DNA of 64,000 bases, taken from NCBI RefSeq assembly GCF_015160855.1, contig NZ_CP063373.1, positions 6,262,001-6,326,000 on the forward strand, written 5' to 3'. A model generated the notes under the pieces. It worked only from the letters and a program-made list of their open reading frames with translations. It had not been told where the DNA came from and ran no database searches. This DNA comes from Streptomyces ferrugineus. GTDB lineage: Bacteria; Actinomycetota; Actinomycetes; Streptomycetales; Streptomycetaceae. Positions 19,272 to 27,826 of the stretch are shown here, piece by piece; position 1 is the stretch's first letter, and every line of letters starts with the position of its first letter. The position numbers were made by a program, and so were the translations under genes.

Positions 19272-19620
19272 CGAGCACTGCCTCCAGAAGAGCCCGGTCA
19301 GTCGGGTTGTGGTGGAACTCGGGGGGCTTGGTGGTGAGCGCCCCGCAGTCGACGAGGTCCGACAGCAGCACCTTGGTGACCGCCGCCGGCAGCTTCAGGT
19401 GGGCGGCCACCTCGGCGACCGAAACGGGGGCGCGACACAGATCGAGTGCCAGCTCGTGCTCGGGGCCGAGATAGCCGAGGGGGGTCGCCCCAGTGGCCAT
19501 CACCTGCGACATGAGGTCGAGCGCGACGGTGGGCCGGGTACGGCCGTTGCTGACCGTGAAAGGGCGCACCAGCCGGCCGGCCGCGTCGTCGAGCCAGGGC
19601 CCGTCGCCGGCCGCGGTCAC
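19249..19620 (-). CDS. cvnC: Conservon DUF742 protein CvnC
   Basis: 123 residues from GTG 19620, which has GAGG at good spacing; a TTG at 19626 overlapping the cvnB stop is the alternative. The DUF742 pattern RLVRPFTVSNGRTRP, then a winged-helix-like part (SVAEVAAHLKLPAAVTKVLLSDLVDCG) and the terminal HHNPTDRALLEAVLDGLR, is complete. The biochemical role of CvnC is not established; it is thought to bridge the roadblock protein and the GTPase. Confidence 0.93.
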   Translation of the reverse strand: MTAAGDGPWLDDAAGRLVRPFTVSNGRTRPTVALDLMSQVMATGATPLGYLGPEHELALDLCRAPVSVAEVAAHLKLPAAVTKVLLSDLVDCGALTTKPPEFHHNPTDRALLEAVLDGLRRQL

Positions 19621-19622
19621 GT

Positions 19623-20057
19623 TCAAGGCCTCAGCGCCGAGGGTTCGACGGTGTGCTGGCGGGGCGCGGTGACCAGGTACGGGCGGACGCTCTTGACCAG
19701 CATCGCCATCTCATAGCCGAGCACCGCCGCGTCGGCCTCGCGGCCGGCCAGCACGGCGAGACACGTGCCGGAGCCGGCCGTGGTCACGAAGAGCAGGCTC
19801 GAGTCGAGTTCGACGACGACCTGGCGCACGTCCCCGCCGTCGCCGAAACGGACGCCGGCGCTGCGGCCGAGGGAGTACAGGCCGGAGGCCAGGGCGGCCA
19901 TGTGGTCGGCGCTGTCGGGGTCGAGGCCGTGAACCGATTTCACGAGCCCGTCGCAGGAGAGGAGGACCGCACTGGTCGTGTGCGGTACCCGCTGCACGAG
20001 GCCGCTCATGAGCCAGTCGAGATCGGAGACATGAGCGGTCGGCGCTTCGCTCGCCAT
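19623..20057 (-). CDS. cvnB: Conservon roadblock/LC7 protein CvnB
   Basis: 144 residues. The roadblock/LC7 fold spans nearly all of it: LDWLMSGLVQRVPHTTSAVLLSCDGLV, the helix ADHMAALASGLYSLGRSAG, VVVELDSSLLFVTTAGSGTCLAVL, and the last helix ALGYEM-like AVLGYEMAMLVKSVRPYL. The ATG at 20055-20057 has AAGGAG nine bases upstream; an in-frame start at 20153 would run into cvnA and is rejected. Family members act as partners of small GTPases, here CvnD. Confidence 0.94.
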   Translation of the reverse strand: MASEAPTAHVSDLDWLMSGLVQRVPHTTSAVLLSCDGLVKSVHGLDPDSADHMAALASGLYSLGRSAGVRFGDGGDVRQVVVELDSSLLFVTTAGSGTCLAVLAGREADAAVLGYEMAMLVKSVRPYLVTAPRQHTVEPSALRP

Positions 20058-20149
20058 GGTGGATCGACTCCTTGAGGTACGAAGGTCTGCGGGAGCGCTG
20101 GGGGTGGGGGTGGACTCCCAGGCGGACGTCGAGCTGATCGCAGTCGTGG

Positions 20150-22687
20150 TCATCCGGCTGGTGCGCTCCCGTCGGGCCAGGTGGTGTGGTCGGTGCCGGG
20201 CGCGGGCCCGGGGTGCGGCTCGGTTGTGTGGGCCGGGTCCATGGGCGATGCGCCCATGGAGGGCCGGGCGGTCATGGGGGTCACATCCATGTGGAGTGCA
20301 TCCACGGACGTCGGGCGCAGAAGTGTGGGCTGCGACCGGTCCGTGTCGAGGCGCGTCGGCTCCGGGTGGGACGACGTGGTGTCGGAGTCCGTGTGCGGCG
20401 ACGGGGTGTACGCGGGGGTGGTGCCGTGGGTGGTGGCGGTGTGCGCCGAGTCCATGTGGCCGACGTTCACGCTGCTGCTCACGCTTGTGTGACCCAGGAG
20501 TGTGTGGCCCGAGGCTGTGCGCGTGGCGTCCACATGGCTCGCACCCATGTGCCCCGGATCCATGTGCCCCGGATCCATGTGTCCGCCGCCCATGTGCCTG
20601 CCGCCCATGTGCCTGCCGCCCATGTGCCTGCCATCCAGATATCCGTCACCCATGTGCTCGGCATCAAGGGATCCGCCGTCCACATGCCCGGCACCCTTCG
20701 GCCCGGCACCCATGTGGCCTGCCTCCACGTGCCCGGCCTCCACAGTCCCGCCGGCCACATATCCACCGCCCACACGCTCGGCATCCCCACGCACCGACTC
20801 CATGTGCTGCTGTGTCTCGGCCAGCCCGATCCCCCGCTGGAAGGCCGCCATCAACCCCGGGTCGTGCCCGGCGAGAGTGTCGGAGTCCTGGCGCGGTGCG
20901 GGGCCGTCGCGGAGCTGAGGCGCGATGTGCTCCTGGGCGCGGCGTCGGGGAAGTTGGGGCTTGCCCATGGTGCCGCGGACGGTGCTGACGCGCGGGGTCG
21001 GCGGAGCGACGGTGTTCTCCTCGACGAGCCGGCGTTCGTCGGACCTGATGCCGGGCACGGCCTCCGCCGGGTTGGCCCGTTCCCCCCGGGCGCCGCGCAC
21101 GGGCAGCGGCGCCGGTCCGTCGCCGTTCCCTCGCGGAGCCCCGCCCTGTCCACCGGCCTGCGCCTGTTGCCGACGCGACGCGCCCTGCGAGACCTGCGAT
21201 ACCTCGCCAACGCCCCGCTGCCCGCCATGCCCCGATCCGGCCGACCCATCAGGACCGGCAGGACCGGCCGGCCCAGCAGATCCAGCGGCCGTCCCGGCAG
21301 AGCCCGCCGACCCCGCAGGTCCGCCCGCCCCGCCAGCACCGGCCGATCCAGCCGACGCGCCCCCCGAGGCGTGCCTCCGACGCGGCTGCGGCGCCTCCGG
21401 AACCGGCGCTTGCGCCGGCTGCTGCGGACGGGCCTGCGACGGAGGCTGCGGCGATACGCCCGTGCCCCCGCGCGCCCCCGGTTCCGTCCCCAACAACCCC
21501 TGCGGCACGACGAGTACGGCCTGGACACCGCCGTAGATGTTGGTCTGCAGTCGCACATGGATGCCGTGCCGCTTCGCGAGCTGCGAGACGACGAAGAGCC
21601 CGATGCGTCCGTCCGCCAGCAGGCTGGCGACGTTGACCTGGTCGGGGTCGGCGAGCAGGGCGTTCATACGGCTCTGCTCACCGACGGGCATGCCGAGCCC
21701 GCGGTCCTCGACCTCGACGGCGAGCCCCGAGGTGACGAGGTTGGCGCGCAGCAGTACCTGGGTGTGCGGGGCGGAGAACACCGTGGCGTTCTCGACGAGT
21801 TCGGCCAGCAGGTGGATGACGTCGGCGACGGCGTGCCCGCGCAGGGTGCCGTCGATGGGCGGTACGAGCTTGACCCGGGAGTACTGCTCGACCTCGGCGA
21901 TGGCCGAGCGCAGCACCTCGGTCATGGAGACCGGGTTGCTCCACTGCCGGCGGGAGACGGCGCCGCCGAGCACCGCGAGGTTCTCCGCGTGGCGGCGGAT
22001 GCGGGTGGCGAGGTGGTCGACGTGGAAGAGCCCCTTGAGCAGGTCGGGGTCCTCGATCTCGTTCTCGAGCTCGTCGAGGATGGAGATCTCGCGGTGCACG
22101 AGCGACTGGAGACGCCGGGCGAGGTTGACGAAGACCTCGAGCTTCTGTTCGCTGCCCGCCTGGGTGGAGAGCTGGGAGGCCTGGACGACGGCGGTGACGG
22201 CGCCGTCGTGGGCGCGGGCCAGGTCGGCGGCGAGCAGTTCGAAGTCGTCGGCGCCCTCGGACGGACCGCTGCGCGGCTTGCGCTTGGGGGGCCCGTCACC
22301 GCGCCGCAGCGTCTCCACGAGGTCCCGCAGATCGGCCTCGCCGCGCGCGCTGCTGCGGCGCAGTGCGCGGATGCGGTCGCTCACGGACCTGGCTGTGCGG
22401 TTGGCGGCCACGGCGGCGATCAGGATGCCCGCCAGGGTCACCGAGACCGCTCCGGCGAGCACGCCCCACAGGGTGAGGCTCGGCCGTACCTCGGCGGAGC
22501 GCACGACGAAGAGCACGGCCGCGCAGGCGCTGAGGGTCACCGCGACGGGCGGCAGCACGGCCAGCCGCAGCAGTTGGGGCCGTATGTGGGTCTCGGGCAG
22601 CGCGGGTGCGGTGCGGGCGGCCGGACGCCCGTGCCGCCCGCCCTCACGGCGGTCTGCGCGTGCGGCCGGGGCGCGTAGTTGAGACAT
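20150..22687 (-). CDS. cvnA: Conservon sensor kinase-like CvnA with His-Met-rich tail
   Basis: 845 residues from ATG 22687 (GAGGA site). Two membrane helices at about 40-60 and 67-90 (LLRLAVLPPVAVTLSACAAVLFVV; LWGVLAGAVSVTLAGILIAAV) frame a very short outer loop. A dimerisation region and an HATPase domain (LLAELVENATVFS, VEVEDRGLGMP, ADGRIGLFVVSQLAKRHG) follow up to about 430. Then come a long Pro/Gly/Ala-Gly-Ser stretch and, at about 630-735, a tail with pentad repeats such as GRHMG and DPGHM holding about nine His-Met pairs. Classic phospho-His motifs are weak, as in other CvnA proteins. It heads the conservon operon. Confidence 0.92.
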   Translation of the reverse strand: MSQLRAPAARADRREGGRHGRPAARTAPALPETHIRPQLLRLAVLPPVAVTLSACAAVLFVVRSAEVRPSLTLWGVLAGAVSVTLAGILIAAVAANRTARSVSDRIRALRRSSARGEADLRDLVETLRRGDGPPKRKPRSGPSEGADDFELLAADLARAHDGAVTAVVQASQLSTQAGSEQKLEVFVNLARRLQSLVHREISILDELENEIEDPDLLKGLFHVDHLATRIRRHAENLAVLGGAVSRRQWSNPVSMTEVLRSAIAEVEQYSRVKLVPPIDGTLRGHAVADVIHLLAELVENATVFSAPHTQVLLRANLVTSGLAVEVEDRGLGMPVGEQSRMNALLADPDQVNVASLLADGRIGLFVVSQLAKRHGIHVRLQTNIYGGVQAVLVVPQGLLGTEPGARGGTGVSPQPPSQARPQQPAQAPVPEAPQPRRRHASGGASAGSAGAGGAGGPAGSAGSAGTAAGSAGPAGPAGPDGSAGSGHGGQRGVGEVSQVSQGASRRQQAQAGGQGGAPRGNGDGPAPLPVRGARGERANPAEAVPGIRSDERRLVEENTVAPPTPRVSTVRGTMGKPQLPRRRAQEHIAPQLRDGPAPRQDSDTLAGHDPGLMAAFQRGIGLAETQQHMESVRGDAERVGGGYVAGGTVEAGHVEAGHMGAGPKGAGHVDGGSLDAEHMGDGYLDGRHMGGRHMGGRHMGGGHMDPGHMDPGHMGASHVDATRTASGHTLLGHTSVSSSVNVGHMDSAHTATTHGTTPAYTPSPHTDSDTTSSHPEPTRLDTDRSQPTLLRPTSVDALHMDVTPMTARPSMGASPMDPAHTTEPHPGPAPGTDHTTWPDGSAPAG

Positions 22688-23182
22688 CGGGGTCCTCGTA
22701 CTGGTCCGTCGGTCGGGGCCTGGGGGTGCGCGCGGTCTGCGCGGCCCGGGGCATGCGCCATCGCGATGTCGGTCGACGGAGCCGACGAATTCGGCTCCCT
22801 GTCGCCCGACGGACACCGACAGTAGTCGCCTCCACATCATGTGCGGTGGGCAGTTGACAAAGTCCCGCAGGTAGCGTCCCGCTCTGGTATGAGGCCTCGT
22901 ACGACAGACCGATAACCCGCTCCACCGTTCGCCCACAAGGAGCAATCCAACGATCAGACCTGGTCAGAAGTGGTCACGAAGAAAAGTCGAGAGGCGGAGC
23001 GCTTTCCGCACTCCGCCCCTCCCGCCCTTGTCGTCCACCGGCCCGCCACGCCCTGGCCGGGACGTTTCGGCACCCCGCGCGCCCGCTCCCCCGATCCACG
23101 GAACGTCACCCGCCGTAGCGGCGCACAGTGCCGCACGGACGCCTCGCCGCACCCCCGTGCGCCCCGCGCGAACCACGACGAA

Positions 23183-23211
23183 GGGGCGCGAGGAATGTTC
23201 CCTCGCGCCCC
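23183..23211 (-). terminator. Terminator of the MBL-fold gene
   Basis: GGGGCGCGAGG (23183-23193) pairs perfectly with CCTCGCGCCCC (23201-23211) across a 7-base loop. On the minus strand it is followed by TTCGTCG, and it lies about 170 bp beyond the hydrolase stop, after the tandem repeats. Confidence 0.72.
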
Positions 23212-23257
23212 AATACAGCCAGAGACCGATACCGCCAGACGCAGATGCCGCCGTCCG

Positions 23258-23370
23258 CAGATCCCGCCGTATACAGCCGCCGCCGTCCACAGATCCCGCC
23301 GTATACAGCCGCCGCCGTCCACAGATCCCGCCGTATACAGCCGCCGCCGTCCACAGATCCCGCCGTATAC
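23258..23370. repeat. 32-bp direct tandem repeat, about 3.5 copies
   Basis: The unit begins CAGATCCCGCCGTATACAGC and continues with CGCCGCCGTCCA. Copies run 23258-23289, 23290-23321 and 23322-23353, all identical, then a 17-base partial copy to 23370. A decayed relative lies just upstream at 23241-23258. The array fills the 3' untranslated part of the hydrolase transcript, 11 bp from its stop. Confidence 0.93.
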
Positions 23371-23380
23371 GGATCCCGCC

Positions 23381-24556
23381 CTACACGACCGCCGTGTCCC
23401 CCGCCTCCGAAGCGACCGGCGGCCACGTCGGCCACCCCCCGGCGGGCGCCTCGGCGACCTCTCGCCACCACGGCGTCACGGGCGGCACGGAGGCCGGTTC
23501 GAAGGGCTCGCCGCAGCGCGGCGCGGCCAGCGTGACCCCGGCCTTGTGGGTGGCCCGCATCATCCACTCGCCGGGCTCCGCCCACGGATGGGGCGCCAGG
23601 TTGAAGGTCCCCCAGTGGATCGGCAGCATGACGCCCGCCGTCGGGTCGCCGCCCTGGAGGTCCAGGTGGGCCCGAACACCCTCGTCCGGCGTCATGTGGA
23701 TGTCGGGCCAGAAGTCCGAGTAGGCGCCGACCTGGATCATCGTGGCGTCGAACGGGCCGTGCTCGGCACCGATGTCCGCGAAGCCCTCGAAGTAGCCGGT
23801 GTCACCGCTGTGGTAGATCCGGTGCTCGCCAGAGGCGACGGCCCAGGACGCCCAGAGCGTGTGCTGGGTGTTGCGCAGTCCGCGGCCGCAGAAGTGGCGG
23901 GCCGGGGTGGCGGTCAGGGTCAGCCCGCCCACCTTGGTCGTCTCGTGCCAGTCCAGCTCGCGCAGCCGGTCGGCGGACACGCCCCAGTGTTCGAGGTGGC
24001 CGCCGACGCCGAGCGGCACGGCGAAGATCGTGTCGGTGCCGGCCAGCGCCTTGATGGTGGGCATGTCGAGGTGGTCGTAGTGGTCGTGCGAGATGACGAC
24101 GACGTCGACCGGCCCGAGCGCGGCGAGCGGCAGCGGCACAGGGTGCAGTCGCTTGGGTCCGACGAAGGGGAACGGCGAGCAGCGCTCACCCCACACGGGG
24201 TCGAAGAGCACGCGGTGGCCGTCGATCTCCGCGAGGATGCTGGAGTGCCCCATCCAGGTCAGGCGCAGTCCGCCGGCGGGCGGCCTGGCCAGATCGGCGT
24301 AGGTGGTGGGGTGCACCGGCACGGTGCCCTTGGGGGACCGGCGGGGCCGGGCGTCCTTGTCGAAAAAGATCTTGGCGAACTCCAGCATCGATCCGGAGGG
24401 CCTGGTCCGGGCGGCGCCTCCGGGGTTCTGGAAGACCCCGTCCCTGAAGTGCGGCGATCTGCGGATGCGCGCCATGCGCTCACCACTGGGATCCACGCCG
24501 AAGGCCTCGGGCCGCAGGGCGCGCAGCCCGGAACTCGGGAGACGGAAACCGGCCAC
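23381..24556 (-). CDS. Metallo-beta-lactamase-fold hydrolase (NAPE-PLD/UlaG-like)
   Basis: 391 residues. The zinc motif SHDHYDHLD (HxHxDH) lies near residue 155. Further metal ligands are in ATPARHFCGRG, IYHSGDTGYF and LPIHWGTF. The order matches the N-acyl-phosphatidylethanolamine phospholipase D branch of the superfamily; a lipid phosphodiesterase role is therefore likely but not shown. The GTG start at 24554-24556 has CTGGAGG ahead. No signal peptide is seen, though the first 25 residues are basic. It is divergent from the amino-acid dehydrogenase gene. Confidence 0.88.
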   Translation of the reverse strand: MAGFRLPSSGLRALRPEAFGVDPSGERMARIRRSPHFRDGVFQNPGGAARTRPSGSMLEFAKIFFDKDARPRRSPKGTVPVHPTTYADLARPPAGGLRLTWMGHSSILAEIDGHRVLFDPVWGERCSPFPFVGPKRLHPVPLPLAALGPVDVVVISHDHYDHLDMPTIKALAGTDTIFAVPLGVGGHLEHWGVSADRLRELDWHETTKVGGLTLTATPARHFCGRGLRNTQHTLWASWAVASGEHRIYHSGDTGYFEGFADIGAEHGPFDATMIQVGAYSDFWPDIHMTPDEGVRAHLDLQGGDPTAGVMLPIHWGTFNLAPHPWAEPGEWMMRATHKAGVTLAAPRCGEPFEPASVPPVTPWWREVAEAPAGGWPTWPPVASEAGDTAVV

Positions 24557-24699
24557 GGTACCTCCAGGTGGAGTCGGTGAGTATTTCCATTATGGTCGGC
24601 CCCGCCGACACTCCCGCCGACGCCCCCGAACTCCTCCGGTCGGGCAGGCTCCGGCGCTCCGCCCTGGGCCCCTCCGCCCGTGCGGATCCACCCCTCGCA

Positions 24700-24744
24700 T
24701 TGACATGTCCCCGCCTCACTTTGATACTGACTCATCGTTCAGTA
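24700..24744 (+). promoter_or_regulatory. Promoter with overlapping palindromic operator
   Basis: TTGACA (24700-24705), a 17-bp spacer and GATACT (24723-24728) make a good vegetative promoter for the dehydrogenase. TACTGA (24725-24730) and TCAGTA (24739-24744) are inverted repeats over the -10 box and start point. The tetR gene downstream is the obvious candidate for the binding protein. Confidence 0.65.
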
Positions 24745-24802
24745 GCCGCGGCCCGCTGCCCTCGTTCCCGCGGACCGGCGCCGACCCCGGAGAACCACCC
24801 TC

Positions 24803-25981
24803 ATGACCACGCCCCTGCTGTCGCTCACCTGGACCGACGACGTCACCGGCCGCCAGGGGTTCCTGGTGATCGACCGGCTGGTGCGCGGCGTGGCCAGCGG
24901 CGGGCTGCGGATGCGGCCGGGCTGCACGCTGGACGAGGTCGCCGACCTCGCCCGCGGCATGAGCTTCAAGGAGGCCCTGCACTACGACCCCGAGGCGCGG
25001 TACGTCCCGCTGGGCGGCGCCAAGGGCGGCATCGACTGCGATCCCCGGGACCCGGAGGCGTACGGGCTGCTGGTGCGCTACCTGCGGACCATGCGGCCGT
25101 ACGTCGAGAGCTTCTGGACCACGGGCGAGGACCTCGGTCTCACCCAGGACGTGGTCGATCGCGCGGCGGCCGAGGCGGGGCTCGTCTCGACCGTCCAGGC
25201 GGTGTATCCGCTGCTCGACGACGAGGCGGGCGGCCGGCGGCGGCTCGCGGAGGCGTTCGCGGTGGAGGTCGACGGCATCGGGCTCGACGAGCTGGTCGGT
25301 GGCTGCGGGGTCGCGGAGTCGGTGCTGACCGCCCTGGACCGGGCCGGTGTGCCGTACTGGAGGACACGCGTCGCCGTGCAGGGCCTGGGGACGATGGGCG
25401 GGGCCACGGCGCGCTTCCTCACGCGCGCGGGCCTCACCGTCGTGGCCGTCGCCGACATCAAGGGCACGATCGCCAACCCGGCCGGCCTCGACGTCGAGGC
25501 ACTGCTGGCGGCGCGGGACGCCTACGGCACCGTCGACCGCTCGGCGCTGCGCCCCGGGGACCGCGAACTGCCGGGCGACGCCTGGCTGTCGGCCGAGGCG
25601 GAGGTGCTGGTTCCGGCGGCGGTGTCGTACGTGCTCGACGGCGCGAACCAGGGACGCGTGACCGCCCGCTGGATCGCCGAGGCGGCCAACATGCCCGTAC
25701 GGCCGGACGCGGAGGAGCTGCTGGCCGCACGCGGCATCACCGTGCTGCCGGACGTGGTGGTCAACTCGGCCACGAACGCCTGGTGGTGGTGGACGCTGTT
25801 CGGGGACGTCGGCCCGGACGCGGACGAGGCGTTCGCCCACACGCGACGCTCGATGCGCGCCCTGACCGACCTCGTGCTCGCCCGCGCGGAGGCCGACGGG
25901 ACGGCACCTCGGACGGCCGCGCACGCCATCGCGGCGGACCGGCTGCCGGTGATCACCGAGCGGTTCGGCCGGTACGGATGA
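24803..25981 (+). CDS. Glu/Leu/Phe/Val dehydrogenase family enzyme
   Basis: 392 residues. Members oxidatively deaminate amino acids with NAD. The glycine-rich substrate motif and catalytic lysine lie in VPLGGAKGGID (about 71-81). The second lysine-containing segment is MSFKEALHY. The Rossmann motif is VAVQGLGTMGGATARFL at about 190, and LPDVVVNSATNAWWWW ends the domain interface. The sequence is clearly diverged from valine dehydrogenase Vdh, so the substrate is uncertain. The ATG at 24803 is placed at the family N-end. Its promoter carries an operator, and the TetR gene follows 70 bp later. Confidence 0.85.
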   Translation: MTTPLLSLTWTDDVTGRQGFLVIDRLVRGVASGGLRMRPGCTLDEVADLARGMSFKEALHYDPEARYVPLGGAKGGIDCDPRDPEAYGLLVRYLRTMRPYVESFWTTGEDLGLTQDVVDRAAAEAGLVSTVQAVYPLLDDEAGGRRRLAEAFAVEVDGIGLDELVGGCGVAESVLTALDRAGVPYWRTRVAVQGLGTMGGATARFLTRAGLTVVAVADIKGTIANPAGLDVEALLAARDAYGTVDRSALRPGDRELPGDAWLSAEAEVLVPAAVSYVLDGANQGRVTARWIAEAANMPVRPDAEELLAARGITVLPDVVVNSATNAWWWWTLFGDVGPDADEAFAHTRRSMRALTDLVLARAEADGTAPRTAAHAIAADRLPVITERFGRYG

Positions 25982-26051
25982 CCGTGGCCGTGCGGGACCC
26001 CGCTCGACCGCGGCCCGGGGACGGCTCAGGGTGAGGCCTTAGGGTGTCGAC

Positions 26052-26672
26052 GTGGCACGAGTGCGGTTGAGCGTGGCGGAGCGGCGCGAGGAATTGCTGC
26101 GCGCCGCCGTCGAGCAGATAGAGGCGCGGGGCGTCGCGGCGGTCAGAATCGCCGACGTGGCCTCGGCGCTCGGTGTGAGCAACGCGCTGGTGCTCTATCA
26201 CTTCGCCACCAAGGAGAAGCTGGTCGCGGCCGCGTTCACCCATGCGGCCGAGGGCGATCTGGCCCAGCTGCGCAAGCTCCTGGGCCGCCGTACGACGGCG
26301 CTGCGACGGCTGCGGGCGGCCGTGCGCTGGTATGCGCCGACCGGGCAGGCCAAGGGCTGGCGGCTGTGGATCGAGGGCTGGGCGGCGGCGCTGCGCGAGC
26401 CCGCGCTGCAGGAGGTCACACGGGATCTCGACCGGCAGTGGAAGGGCGCCATCACCGACGTCATCGCCGAGGGCGTGGCCGCGCAGGAGTTCAGCTGCCC
26501 CGACCCCACCGGCGCGGCCCTGCGCCTCACGGCGCTGCTCGACGGACTCGCCGTACAGCTCACGTCGTACTCGGGCGCGGTCTCACGCGCGCGTGCCCAG
26601 GAGTGGGTGGACGAGGCGCTGGCCCGGGAACTGGGGCTGGAGCGGGAGGCGTTGACGGCGTCGGCGCGGTGA
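26052..26672 (+). CDS. TetR-family regulator
   Basis: 206 residues from GTG 26052. The helix-turn-helix occupies 8-55: RREELLRAAVEQIEARGVAAVRIADVASALGVSNALVLYHFATKEKLVAAAF. The C-terminal ligand domain has the BetI-like RLWIEGWAAALREPALQEV helix. It is on the same strand behind the dehydrogenase and probably represses it through the palindrome at 24725-24744. A strong bidirectional terminator follows at 26715. Confidence 0.9.
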   Translation: MARVRLSVAERREELLRAAVEQIEARGVAAVRIADVASALGVSNALVLYHFATKEKLVAAAFTHAAEGDLAQLRKLLGRRTTALRRLRAAVRWYAPTGQAKGWRLWIEGWAAALREPALQEVTRDLDRQWKGAITDVIAEGVAAQEFSCPDPTGAALRLTALLDGLAVQLTSYSGAVSRARAQEWVDEALARELGLEREALTASAR

Positions 26673-26714
26673 TCCCGACGGGCAAGGGCGCCGAGTTCCC
26701 TGCCGAGGGCATGA

Positions 26715-26753
26715 GTCGGGGCCGTACCGATCAGGTGTCGGTACGGCCCCGAC
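26715..26753. terminator. Bidirectional terminator between tetR and the SGNH gene
   Basis: GTCGGGGCCGTACCGA (26715-26730) and TCGGTACGGCCCCGAC (26738-26753) form a perfect 16-bp stem with a 7-base loop in the 105-bp convergent spacer. It is one of the most stable hairpins of the window. Confidence 0.85.
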
Positions 26754-26777
26754 CCGCCGGTGCCTCGGGAGCCGCTC

Positions 26778-27596
26778 TCAGGCCACCGACCCGATGCGCA
26801 TCTTGATGTCGTCCGGGGACAGCGCGCCCTTGGCCGTGACATGGTCCCCCGACGACTCGCCGCGCAGTCGGCGGCCGATCCACGGCACGAGGTACTCGCG
26901 CGCCCAGTGCACGTCGTCGCGGCGGACCTCGAGGGTGCCGCGGGGCGGGAGCGGCGGCCACGGCTGGTCGGGATCGGCCGGGACCTCCAGGCCGAGCACC
27001 TGGCCCGCGCGCAGCGCCACGCGCGTGTGCCCGTCGGCAGACAGGTGGAGCCGGTCGTCGTCCCAGGCCCGGCGGTCCTGAACGCACTTCAGGGACCACA
27101 GGTCGAGCACCGGGCAGCCGTACCGGTCGGCGATGGCCCGCACATGGCCGTTGTACGTGGCGATCTTGCCGCGCAGATGCTTGAGCACGGGCACGCCACG
27201 GGTGTCGAAGCCGGTCGTCACCATGACGGTGCCGACGGCTGAGGTGAGCCGGACGATCGCCCGCTCGAATCGCTCGGCCACCTCGTCGGGGTCGGTGCCG
27301 GGCCGGATGATGTCGTTGCCGCCCGCGCAGAACGAGACCAGGTCCGGGGCCAGTTCCACGGCTTGCGGAAGCTGGTCCTCGACGATCTGGTCGAGAAGTT
27401 TGCCGCGCACGGCGAGGTTGGTGTAGTCGAAGTCGCCCTCGGGCCGCCGGTCCGCGAGGAGAACCGCGAAACGGTCGGCCCAGCCGACGAACGCCCCGTC
27501 GGGGCCGGGGTCGCCGACGCCCTCGGTGAAGCTGTCCCCCACCGCGACGTACGACCCGATCACTGATCTGCTGTCACTCTTCGAATCGCCTGCCAC
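26778..27596 (-). CDS. SGNH/GDSL hydrolase
   Basis: 272 residues, GTG start at 27594-27596. Block I has the nucleophile Ser in AVGDSFTEGVGD near residue 21. Block II Gly is in LAVRGKLL, block III is GGNDIIRPG, and block V holds the Asp-x-x-His pair in DDDRLHLSADGH. No signal peptide or membrane helix is present, so it should work in the cytoplasm as an esterase on an unknown acyl ester. The C-terminal 60 residues beyond the fold are rich in Arg and Pro. It ends at the shared terminator. Confidence 0.92.
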   Translation of the reverse strand: MAGDSKSDSRSVIGSYVAVGDSFTEGVGDPGPDGAFVGWADRFAVLLADRRPEGDFDYTNLAVRGKLLDQIVEDQLPQAVELAPDLVSFCAGGNDIIRPGTDPDEVAERFERAIVRLTSAVGTVMVTTGFDTRGVPVLKHLRGKIATYNGHVRAIADRYGCPVLDLWSLKCVQDRRAWDDDRLHLSADGHTRVALRAGQVLGLEVPADPDQPWPPLPPRGTLEVRRDDVHWAREYLVPWIGRRLRGESSGDHVTAKGALSPDDIKMRIGSVA

Positions 27597-27826
27597 GTCG
27601 GGACATGATTCACCTTCGAATGTGACCTACGCGACCGTAGGAAAGGGTTGACGAGCGGTGAGATAAGCCACTGCCAAAGTGTTCACCAAACCCGGAATAA
27701 CCCTCTGAACTGGGGTGTTGTCGGCGCACATCGCCGCCGAACCGCGGGCACGCCGAAGGCCGGACCCGGGGATCGAGGTCCGGCCTTCGGCCGTATGCCA
27801 GGCGGGCGTTGTCGCGCGGGCGACCG

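Larger units (their letters stand above)
22688..23380. other. 693-bp region without a gene between cvnA and the MBL-fold gene
   Basis: It contains the cvnA promoter region (more AT-rich at 22850-22980), a terminator hairpin at 23183-23211 and a 32-bp tandem repeat at 23258-23370. Frames crossing it change amino-acid repeats in every register because 32 is not a multiple of 3, so I see no protein. Confidence 0.6.

Noticed and set aside
20186..22678. An 830-codon open frame on the plus strand opposite cvnA
   Set aside because: Antisense shadow of the conservon kinase; no domain, no ribosome site, and the real gene has clear membrane and ATPase motifs.
23258..23370. The 32-bp repeats as a CRISPR array
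   Set aside because: The copies are directly adjacent with no unique spacers, and no cas gene is in the window.
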